DNA of 32,856 nt from Myxococcales bacterium. GTDB lineage: Bacteria > Myxococcota_A > Polyangia > Polyangiales > Polyangiaceae. A program made the translations under genes and the position numbers. The stretch is taken from contig JANXVA010000464.1 in the NCBI GenBank assembly GCA_025351875.1, forward strand, positions 1-32,856, written 5' to 3'. The notes below the pieces were generated by a model that saw nothing but the letters and a program-made list of their open reading frames with translations, did not search any database and was not told the origin of the DNA. Shown here in pieces: positions 17,503 to 24,397 of the stretch. Positions within the stretch are counted from its first letter, which is position 1. Every line of letters starts with the position of its first letter.

Positions 17503-18447
17503 TTACGCCGGGGAGAGCGGCGGGCTCATCACGTTCATCGCGGCGCGCAGCGCCGTACAGAACGAAGCGCGCGTGCGTGAGGCCACGCGATCGACGTTGC
17601 ATGCGAGCGCGAGGGGCTCGGTCGCCGTGTACCCCTCGATGGGGATCTCGATGAGCTCTCCGCTCGCCACGTGGCGCTGCGCGGCGATCGCAGGACCGAA
17701 CGCGAGCTGCTCGGTCTGCGCGGCGAGCTCGAGCGCGACGAGGAACGTCTGCACCTGGTGGCCGACCTTGCGCTGGGCGCGCGGGAGCGGAAAATCGTCG
17801 TCCAGCGGGACGACGCGCCCCTGCTGGCGGAAGATCGGGATGATGAACGGCACCTCGGCGAGGCGCTCGAGCGGGACGGCGCCCTTGCCGAGCCGCTGGC
17901 GCAGCAGCGGCGACGCGAAGAGCCCGCGCCGCAGCTCGCCCACGTGATCGGAGACCCAGCTCGCAGGCAGGTGCTCGCCGCCTCCCGGCAGGAGGAGGAT
18001 GTCGAAGCCGTCGTCCTGGGCGTTCGCGCGCAGCAGCGACGGCGGGAGCTCGAAGGCTCGCAGCCGAACGTTCGGTGCTGCGGCGCTGAGCACCGGCAGG
18101 AGCGACATCTGCAGGTACGACGGCGCGCCTATCGTCATCTCGGCGCCCTCCGGGCTCGTGGCCCTCGCCGACTCGAGCTGGCCGACGACGGACTCGAGGG
18201 CAGGAACGATGAGGCGACCTGCCTCGCTCAGGACGACGCCTCGGCTGCCGCGCTCGACGAGCTTGCGCGCGAAGTGCGCCTCGACGCGCGTGATCGCCTT
18301 GCTCACCTGCGACGGCGTGACACGACGCTCGCGTGCGGCGGCCGTCAGCGACGAGCTCCGGACCACGGCGAGGAAGGTGAGCAGATCGGCGACGCGGAGG
18401 TCGGCGACGTCGCGGGTGGGATCCGTCACGGCAGCAGTTTGCCTCAC
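17503..18447 (-). CDS. LysR-family transcriptional regulator
   Basis: 314 residues. The N-terminal winged helix (about 19-80) has LLTFLAVVRSSSLTAAARER and VTPSQVSKAITRVEAHF, the standard LysR layout. The C-terminal half (about 100-300) is the ligand-binding domain (EMTIGAPSYLQMSLLPVLSA). The GTG at 18447 overlaps the TGA of the upstream reductase gene as GTGA, which favours this start; a GTG at 18429 is also possible. Unusually for LysR, it is encoded in the same direction as and downstream of its neighbour, so it may share its transcript and regulate it or another locus. The inducer is unknown. Confidence 0.87.
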   Translation of the reverse strand: MRQTAAVTDPTRDVADLRVADLLTFLAVVRSSSLTAAARERRVTPSQVSKAITRVEAHFARKLVERGSRGVVLSEAGRLIVPALESVVGQLESARATSPEGAEMTIGAPSYLQMSLLPVLSAAAPNVRLRAFELPPSLLRANAQDDGFDILLLPGGGEHLPASWVSDHVGELRRGLFASPLLRQRLGKGAVPLERLAEVPFIIPIFRQQGRVVPLDDDFPLPRAQRKVGHQVQTFLVALELAAQTEQLAFGPAIAAQRHVASGELIEIPIEGYTATEPLALACNVDRVASRTRASFCTALRAAMNVMSPPLSPA

Positions 18448-19562
18448 GCGGGCTCGACGAGCGAGAGACCTGTGTGGGAAAGGGCCGCGATGGCCTCGCG
18501 CGGAGGAAACGCGACGCTCGGTCCGACCACGCCGATCGCGGAGATCGCGCCGGCGAGTGCGCGCTCGGCCGCGTAGACCTGGAGCTCGGCGGTGAGGCCG
18601 TACGGATCCGAGCCGGTGAGCGCGACACGCGATCGTTCGCTGCCCTTCGTCGCTTCGGCGAGGACGGTGAACGTCCCGTCGCGCTCGCTGCCGAGCGGTC
18701 CATCGGCGGTGCGATCGACCCACTTTTCTGCGAGCGAACGCGTCGCGCGCACCAGCGAAGGAGCCACCTTGCGGAGGCGATGGAGCGTGTGCGCCGCGCG
18801 CTCGTTCATGGCCATGTAGGTCCGCACCGTGCGTGCGCCGGTGTGTCCGGGCACCACGATCGCTTCGGGGCTCGGAAACGAGGCGGCGGCGACGCGACGT
18901 CCGTTCGGGAGCGCGAAGGTCGTCATCTTCTCGGCGGAGGCCTCGACGACGAGCGAGCCGTCGACCCACTGGAGCGGAGCGCGCTCGGCGAGGACGCGGA
19001 GGATGCTCTTCTTCGTGCCGCGTGTGGTCGCGCCGCCGTGCCCTCCTTCGGCGGTGCGGTTCGCGTAGAACACGTCGATCGTGTCGGGCGAGCCGCCGAC
19101 GCGCTCGGCGGCGAGATGACAGACCCAGTCGGACGGCGCGATCTCGAAGGCCATCGCCGGGACGATGCACGCACGGCTCGCCTCGCAGGTAGCCTGGTGG
19201 CTCCGCGAGGCGTCCGCGACGAAGCGTTGCTCGCCGGTCGTGTCGACGTAGTGCACCCCGAGCCGTGCGCACGCCGCGAGGATCGGCATGCCGACGTCGA
19301 CGAAGGGGCCTGCACAAGCGAGGACGATCGTGCGGCCCTCGATCGCTTCTTCGATGGTAGCCGGACGCAGCAGGTCCACCGTGCAGAGCTCGACCGGAGG
19401 AGCCTGGCCGCTGGAGGACAGCCGCTCGCGCAGCTTGGCGAGTCGGTCGGGGCTCCGACCCGAGACCGCGTACGTGATTCTCCGCGCCGAAAGGAGAGCG
19501 CACACGAGACCGCCCGTGAACCCTGTTGCCCCGTGGACGAGCACCCGCGCCTTCTCGGTCAT
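18444..19562 (-). CDS. Saccharopine dehydrogenase-like (trans-acting enoyl reductase type) oxidoreductase
   Basis: 372 residues from an ATG at 19562. The N-terminal Rossmann motif VLVHGATGFTGGLVCALLSA (about 6-25) binds NAD(P). The region HYVDTTGEQRFVADASRSHQ and then ACIVPAMAFEIAPSD is typical of the saccharopine dehydrogenase-like family, which includes the trans-acting enoyl reductases of mycobacterial lipid synthesis. The middle insert and C-terminal part match that family better than true lysine-pathway enzymes. It could reduce an enoyl or similar group on a lipid or polyketide; no synthase gene is nearby to test this. Linked to the LysR gene by a 4-bp overlap. Confidence 0.82.
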   Translation of the reverse strand: MTEKARVLVHGATGFTGGLVCALLSARRITYAVSGRSPDRLAKLRERLSSSGQAPPVELCTVDLLRPATIEEAIEGRTIVLACAGPFVDVGMPILAACARLGVHYVDTTGEQRFVADASRSHQATCEASRACIVPAMAFEIAPSDWVCHLAAERVGGSPDTIDVFYANRTAEGGHGGATTRGTKKSILRVLAERAPLQWVDGSLVVEASAEKMTTFALPNGRRVAAASFPSPEAIVVPGHTGARTVRTYMAMNERAAHTLHRLRKVAPSLVRATRSLAEKWVDRTADGPLGSERDGTFTVLAEATKGSERSRVALTGSDPYGLTAELQVYAAERALAGAISAIGVVGPSVAFPPREAIAALSHTGLSLVEPA

Positions 19563-19698
19563 CGACGTGCAGTCTAGGCTGAGATCGCGCCGCACGACCG
19601 ACACGTGCGCGCCAAAATAAGCGATGGGCCCTCACGCATTCGCATGAAGACCCATCAAACGTTCCGACCACCGTGGCCGTGTGCGGGTGTCACGAACC

Positions 19699-19716
19699 CC
19701 TAGGCCTAGGCCTAGG
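19699..19716. repeat. Three tandem CCTAGG palindromes
   Basis: CCTAGG occurs three times without spacer, so the full 18 bp is itself a perfect palindrome. It is flanked by C-rich sequence on the left and G-rich on the right, giving a slightly longer imperfect dyad. In the gap between divergent genes this could be a protein-binding site or a hairpin. Confidence 0.8.
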
Positions 19717-19830
19717 TGGGGGGCGCGGGCCGCGCTTTAGGCTTCCCAATTATCCAGAGCTCTTGCGAGATGGCTGGGCGTGCACACTGAGCGACCGTTT
19801 GCCCTCCAGGTTCATTCACATAAGGGGATC

Positions 19831-19875
19831 ATGAAAACCGCGAATCACGAACCCAGCAGTCGGAACGCTTTCTAG
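19831..19875 (+). other. Mini-ORF of 14 codons upstream of the PglZ-like gene
   Basis: ATG at 19831 is preceded by AAGGGG at suitable distance; the frame MKTANHEPSSRNAF ends at TAG 19873-19875. It could be a leader peptide, but it has no run of one amino acid and no following attenuator hairpin was found. It may be chance. Confidence 0.2.
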
Positions 19876-19968
19876 CGTAGGGAGCGGATCGCGGTCGGTC
19901 AACGGCCACCGCCATCAGGAACCGCAAGAAAGTGGGCCATTTTCTGCCGATGTTGGCACATCACGAGC

Positions 19969-21705
19969 ATGCAGCAGTCCGTTCAGGAGAGCGCGGAGAT
20001 CGAGACCACTCTGCCCCGCGCGTGCACCGCGCCGTCCTCCGGGGACCCGGCGCCCGACGAAGACGGGCCGGCCACGCCGGTCGCTCCTGCGATCGAGCGC
20101 GGGCCGCTCGCGGGTGAGCTCGCGTTCCTGAGCGCCGAAGCACAGGTGCAGCGCACGGCGGAGCTGCTCGGCGAAGGAGCGATCGTCGTCGAGGTCGCCG
20201 CGCCCTCGGCGTCGCTTCGCGGGAGGCTCGCCGATCATCTCGACGAGCTCGTCGAGCGGGCGCTCGGCGTCCGCGGCGCGCCCTCGCCCTATCTCGTCGC
20301 GTGGTCCGCGATGCCCGACGACGCCGATGCCGGTGCTCGTCTCGCCGATCAGCTCTTTCGCGCGCGGAGCGCCGGAGCGACAGGGATCGCGATCGCGATG
20401 GGGTCGCTCGCCAGGATCGCGGCGCCCGCGCTCACGCCGGAGGACAGCGCGACGCTGCGCCACCTCGCGCGCGCCACCGAGAACGGGCCTTACGTCCTCC
20501 TCGTCGACGACGGTGACGAGATCGTGGGCGCCTACGAGGAGCCGGTGGAGCTCCGGTGGATGCTGGGGTGCCGCGTGGAGACGGCCGCGACGGCGAGCAC
20601 TGCGATCGCCGACGAGGCGAGCAGCAGCGTGGTCGAGAGCGTCGTCGAGGACACCGTTCCGGCGTCCGCGATCGAGATCAGCGTGACGATCGAGACCGCT
20701 GCGGCCGCCCCTGGCGACGACGAGCCTGCGCTCGAGGCTGCCACTCCCGAGCTCGTCGAGACGCAGGTGGACGCGCCGGTCGCCGAGATCAGAACCGATC
20801 GCGTCGCCTGGACCAAGACCGACGCCGCACGACGCAGGCACACCGCCGGGGTGCCCGTGTCGGGCGCCGCAGACTACTGGCGCTCCTGGGCGATCGCGCT
20901 GGGCGCGGCGCGCGGGCCGCAGCCACTCGCGTCGTTCGAGAAGCTCTTCGTCGAGAGCTACATGCCGCTCGCGAACGCGATCGCAGGCGGGCTCGAGGAT
21001 CCGCGCGCGCTCCGCGCCCACGACGAGTTCAAGACCGGCTTCGAGCGGACCTACACCGACGCGTTCGTGACCTTCGGCGCGACGGGCCGACGGCCGCGCC
21101 TCGTGATGGACGCCTACGACGTCGCCGTGAAGCAGGCGCGGCTGCACAACGCCCGCAACACCCACGTGCTCATCGTCGATGCGATGCGGCACGACCTCGG
21201 GTGCCTCGTCCGCGACGAGATCGCGACGCGCGCCGCGGGCACCGCCTCGCTCACCAACGAGTCGCTCTCGTGGAGCGCGCTCCCGACGACGACGTACAGG
21301 CAGCTCGAGACACTCGCGCGCGGTATGGATGCCCTGCGCGCCCCTGCGCCCGAGGAGGCCGCCGAGTCCCTGCGCGGACGCCGCGCCGAGACGGTCCGGC
21401 GCCTCCGCGTCGGTTCGCGGGAGCTCTACAAGCTCGACATCGTGCCCTCGATGCTCGGCGCGTTCCCGGATCCGGCGTCGGGCGGAGGTGCCGCGCACGT
21501 CGTCGCGGCGCTCCCCGACATCGCCGCCAGCGTCGCGGACGCCATCCTCAAGCACATCGAGACGCTGCCGCCGCGGACACTTCTCCTCGTCCTCGGCGAC
21601 CACGGCTTCACGATCGATCGCCGCGGCCGCGTCACGCACGGCGGAGCGAGCCCCGAGGAGGTTCTGGTTCCCTGCTTCGCGTACCTGGTCGGCGACCTCC
21701 ACTGA
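19969..21705 (+). CDS. Stand-alone PglZ-like protein (alkaline phosphatase superfamily)
   Basis: 578 residues. The C-terminal half (about 395-575) has the alkaline-phosphatase-superfamily pattern seen in PglZ proteins: LIVDAMRHDL (401-410, metal-binding D404), SWSALPTTTY (434-443, nucleophile region), GDHGF (543-547) and HGGASPEEVLVP (557-568, final His ligand). The N-terminal half has a possible alpha/beta domain (about 50-200) and a low-complexity acidic linker (about 205-265). There is no signal peptide, so it is probably cytosolic. PglZ is a BREX component that also occurs outside BREX, and may cleave phosphodiester or phosphorylated targets. No BREX partners are visible. The PglZ call is moderate; the phosphatase-like fold is better supported. 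Confidence 0.68.
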   Translation: MQQSVQESAEIETTLPRACTAPSSGDPAPDEDGPATPVAPAIERGPLAGELAFLSAEAQVQRTAELLGEGAIVVEVAAPSASLRGRLADHLDELVERALGVRGAPSPYLVAWSAMPDDADAGARLADQLFRARSAGATGIAIAMGSLARIAAPALTPEDSATLRHLARATENGPYVLLVDDGDEIVGAYEEPVELRWMLGCRVETAATASTAIADEASSSVVESVVEDTVPASAIEISVTIETAAAAPGDDEPALEAATPELVETQVDAPVAEIRTDRVAWTKTDAARRRHTAGVPVSGAADYWRSWAIALGAARGPQPLASFEKLFVESYMPLANAIAGGLEDPRALRAHDEFKTGFERTYTDAFVTFGATGRRPRLVMDAYDVAVKQARLHNARNTHVLIVDAMRHDLGCLVRDEIATRAAGTASLTNESLSWSALPTTTYRQLETLARGMDALRAPAPEEAAESLRGRRAETVRRLRVGSRELYKLDIVPSMLGAFPDPASGGGAAHVVAALPDIAASVADAILKHIETLPPRTLLLVLGDHGFTIDRRGRVTHGGASPEEVLVPCFAYLVGDLH

Positions 21706-21751
21706 ACGAGCGACCCCGGTGAGCGCAGCGCGCGGGTATGCTCGACGGCCG

Positions 21752-22438
21752 ATGCACAAGATCTTCCCGCACGGACGACCCGAGCAGTTCGCACCGGCGC
21801 TCTGGGAGGTGAGCGGGACGCTGTCGTTTCCGCTCTCACGCAAGATGGTGATTCACCGCCTCGCGGACGGCACGCTGCTTCTCCACAGCGTCGTCGCGAT
21901 GGACGAGAAGGGAATGGAGGCGCTCGAGGCGCTCGGGCGGCCTTCGGTCATGGTGGTGCCCCATGCGATGCACACCATGGACGCGCCGTTCTATGCGGAG
22001 CGCTATCCCTCGATGAAGGTGGTGACCACGACGAGCATCGCCGAGAAGCTGGCGGGGAGACTGAAGGTCGACGCGTCGCCGGAGGAGGCTCTGCCGGCGC
22101 TGGGCGTGCACCCGCACCAGGTCCCCGGAATGAAGTACGACGAGGTCGTTCTCGACGTCCCGACCGGCGACGCGGACGGCGGACGCGCGCTGCTCTTCAC
22201 CGACGTCGTCGGCTGCGGCAAGCCCAAGGGCCTCTTGATGCGGATGCTCGGACCGCCAGGCGGACGCGGCGTGCCGCGCATCGTGAAGCTACGACAGCTC
22301 ACGGACAGGACGAGCACCGGCGCCTTCCTCCGGCGGATGGCGGACACGCCGCACCTCAGCATCGTGATGGGGTCGCACAGCGAGCCGATCGCGAGCGACG
22401 CCGCGGCCTTCCTGCGCCAGGCCGCCGACGGGCTCTAG
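21752..22438 (+). CDS. DUF4336-like protein (possible metallo-hydrolase relative)
   Basis: 228 residues. MVIHRLADGTLLLHSVVAMD and then VMVVPHAMHTMDAPFYAERY resemble the DUF4336 layout (LLLHSPV, then VPNxxH, then YPxA). The histidines and LLFTDVVG are arranged somewhat like a reduced metallo-beta-lactamase fold, but the full HxHxDH motif is not obvious. No signal peptide. The gene lies 46 bp after the PglZ-like gene on the same strand and 59 bp before the esterase, so the three may be co-transcribed. The start at 21752 (ATG) is the one that gives the complete family N-terminus. Function unknown. Confidence 0.65.
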   Translation: MHKIFPHGRPEQFAPALWEVSGTLSFPLSRKMVIHRLADGTLLLHSVVAMDEKGMEALEALGRPSVMVVPHAMHTMDAPFYAERYPSMKVVTTTSIAEKLAGRLKVDASPEEALPALGVHPHQVPGMKYDEVVLDVPTGDADGGRALLFTDVVGCGKPKGLLMRMLGPPGGRGVPRIVKLRQLTDRTSTGAFLRRMADTPHLSIVMGSHSEPIASDAAAFLRQAADGL

Positions 22439-22497
22439 CTTCTCCGGATCTCCGTCGAGCGGCGCAGGGACGACACGCGGTACGGTGGACGCGCACG

Positions 22498-23586
22498 ATG
22501 GCCACCACCGAGACGAGCGCACGCGCCGAGCCGAACGACGACACGACCGTCCTCCGCGCGATCTATCCACGGGCCCGCGGGCGCCTCACGTTGCGCGGCG
22601 GCAGCGCCGGTCTCGACTGGGACGTGGATCGCGCGCCCGATGAGGTCGACGGAGACGTCAGCATCTTTCGGCTCGCGGTGGCGCACTTCGACCCGGTGCA
22701 GGTCAAGCTGGTGCGAGAGGACGGCGCCTGGATGACGGGCCGCAACGCCGTCATCGGCCGTGGCGACGCGGTGGTGCTGCGACCATCGTTCGATCGCGCG
22801 GCGGGCGAGCTCTCCGGCCTCCGCACCATCGACCTTCCGTGGGGCGGCGCCCTCCACGTCCGCGTCCGGTTGCCGCCGAGCTACGGCGAGCAGGATCAGC
22901 AGCGCTACCCCGTGCTCTACAGCCAGGATGGCCAGTCCGTATGGAGCGACGGTACGGATCCTTTCGGCACCTGGGGCCTCGACCGCGTCCTCGACGAGCT
23001 CTGGGACGTCGGCGCGCTCGACGAGATCATCGTGGTCTCCATCGACACCGGCGAACAGCGCCTCGAGAGGCTCTCGCCCGTGCCTGATCTGGTTCACGGA
23101 GGCGGACGCGGGGCCGATCATCTCCGAGGGATGGTCGAGGTGTTGAAGCCGCTGATCGACGCCGAGTACCGCACGATGTCCGACCGCACCTCGACGGTGC
23201 TGCTCGGCGCATCGCTGGGCGGGCTCTTCTCGATGTGGGGTGCATGGACCCGCCCCGACGTGTTCGGCGGAGCGATCTGCCTCTCACCGTCCTTCTGGTG
23301 GGGCGACCGCTTCATCGTGAAGCTCGTCTCCAGCGGCACGTGTCCGGCGCCGCGCCCGAACCTCTACCTCGACTCCGGGGCCGCGGCCTCGGGGTTCGAG
23401 CTCGATGCGAGCACGCGCGACGGTGTGCACAACACGCGGGCGATGTACCGGGCGCTCCGCGAGCACTGCTACGGGCTCGGCGAAGATCTGAATTTGCTCT
23501 CCTGGACAGGCCATCACCACGACGCCCGCAGCTGGGCGGCGCGCGTGTCGATCCCGCTCCAGCTCTTCTTCCCGCGGAGCACCTGA
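22498..23586 (+). CDS. Enterochelin esterase-like alpha/beta hydrolase
   Basis: 362 residues. An N-terminal non-catalytic domain (about 1-95), like the Ig/E-set domain of Fes-type enzymes, leads into an esterase D-like catalytic domain: GGALHVRVRLPPSY, YPVLYSQDGQSVW, nucleophile elbow LLGASLGGL (Ser239 in GxSxG), candidate Asp in LYLDSG (D292) and His in GHHHDARSW (about 339-341). This triad fits a serine esterase. The typical substrates of such proteins are siderophore or carbohydrate esters; none is indicated by neighbours. No signal peptide is seen, so it is likely cytoplasmic. ATG start. Third in a plus-strand run with the PglZ-like and DUF4336-like genes. Confidence 0.82.
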   Translation: MATTETSARAEPNDDTTVLRAIYPRARGRLTLRGGSAGLDWDVDRAPDEVDGDVSIFRLAVAHFDPVQVKLVREDGAWMTGRNAVIGRGDAVVLRPSFDRAAGELSGLRTIDLPWGGALHVRVRLPPSYGEQDQQRYPVLYSQDGQSVWSDGTDPFGTWGLDRVLDELWDVGALDEIIVVSIDTGEQRLERLSPVPDLVHGGGRGADHLRGMVEVLKPLIDAEYRTMSDRTSTVLLGASLGGLFSMWGAWTRPDVFGGAICLSPSFWWGDRFIVKLVSSGTCPAPRPNLYLDSGAAASGFELDASTRDGVHNTRAMYRALREHCYGLGEDLNLLSWTGHHHDARSWAARVSIPLQLFFPRST

Positions 23587-23605
23587 AACCTGCCGAGCGC
23601 GCTCG

Positions 23606-23629
23606 CCCTGACTCACGAGTGATTCAGGG
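23606..23629. terminator. Hairpin between convergent genes, possible bidirectional terminator
   Basis: CCCTGA (23606-23611) and TCAGGG (23624-23629) form a stem, with an inner TCAC/GTGA. It lies between the esterase stop and the stop of the small minus-strand gene, overlapping the latter stop. There is no T-run, so termination efficiency is doubtful. Confidence 0.4.
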
Positions 23630-24028
23630 ACGCGCCCCGCGGTCGTAGCCGTGCTTGACGACGTACTTGACCTCGTCCCACTTGCGCTTGATCGCGCCGC
23701 CGTCCTGGTTGTCCCAATCGCTCTTCAGCCGGAGCTCGAGGCCCTCGTTCCAGGTCGGGTGGTCCTTGCCGAACTCGTGGCGCGCGCCCACGCCGTACAT
23801 CAGCGGCTGCTCGGCTTCCTCCCAGGGAAGCACCACGCGGGGCGGAATCGGCTCTGCACCTGCCGCCTGCTTCAGCGTGTCGGTCACCGTCTGATGAAGC
23901 TCGTGGCCGCCAAGGGTCAGATCCTGCTTCGTCTGGTCCCAATCGCGGTGAAGGGCTTCCTTGAGGTTCGCCCACTGGCTGCCGTGCTGCTCCGTCCACC
24001 ACTTCGGCTGAAAGATCGCCTTGCCCAT
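23624..24028 (-). CDS. Small hypothetical protein, probably conserved
   Basis: 134 residues with AAGGAG 8 nt before the ATG, so the start is well supported. MGKAIFQPKWWTEQHGSQW is followed by a charged, Trp- and Lys-rich helix-forming sequence (HRDWDQTKQDLTLGG, YGVGARHEFGKDHPTWNEGL, LKSDWDNQDGG, IKRKWDEVKYVVKHGYDRG). It has no signal or membrane segment and no cysteine. I have the impression of similar small proteins in other Myxococcota, but I cannot name a family. The function is unknown; the aromatic and charged composition suggests a stress- or envelope-associated soluble protein only as a guess. Confidence 0.7.
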   Translation of the reverse strand: MGKAIFQPKWWTEQHGSQWANLKEALHRDWDQTKQDLTLGGHELHQTVTDTLKQAAGAEPIPPRVVLPWEEAEQPLMYGVGARHEFGKDHPTWNEGLELRLKSDWDNQDGGAIKRKWDEVKYVVKHGYDRGARP

Positions 24029-24397
24029 CGTGTCTCTCCTTGGTGAGGTTTCGGCGGCATGTGTGCAAGGGAAGGGCCGCTCGCGCTGCCGGAGCGACGA
24101 CGCCAGCGCGAGCGTGAATCTTCGGTCTTTCCGGCCTCTTTAGCCCGCTTCGGGGCGCCGCGACGCGGGGGAAAGCGACGCACGAGCAGCGCTCCTGCCA
24201 CGCCCGGGAGGACCGCGCAGGATGCGCGCGTCGCGTCGGACGCTCCCTGGCACGTGCACTCTGCAATTGATGCGGGGTCCGGCACCGTTTTGCTGGGTCG
24301 CGAGCGCCGCGCCGGCGTTTTGCTCAATGGTTCTCGCGGGCACGCATGCTGCTTTCCGCAACGCGCGAGCTTCGACTAAATCCGAGGGAGGGCGACC
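24029..24397. other. Intergenic region, 369 bp
   Basis: This is the space between the start of the minus-strand small gene and the TTG start of the beta-helix lipoprotein, so it holds two divergent promoters that cannot be pinpointed. No long frame with a start and plausible composition, no RNA gene and no repeat was recognised. Confidence 0.5.

Larger units (their letters stand above)
19563..19968. other. Intergenic region, 406 bp, between divergent genes
   Basis: It is noticeably less GC-biased than its surroundings and contains no long frame. It should hold promoters for the reductase-LysR unit on the minus strand and the PglZ-like gene on the plus strand. Two local features are listed separately: a triple CCTAGG palindrome and a 14-codon mini-ORF. 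No tRNA or other RNA gene was recognised. Confidence 0.6.

Noticed and set aside
19969..23586. A complete BREX or other defence island
   Set aside because: Only one PglZ-like protein is present; the neighbours are a DUF4336-like protein and an esterase, with no methylase, ATPase or nuclease.
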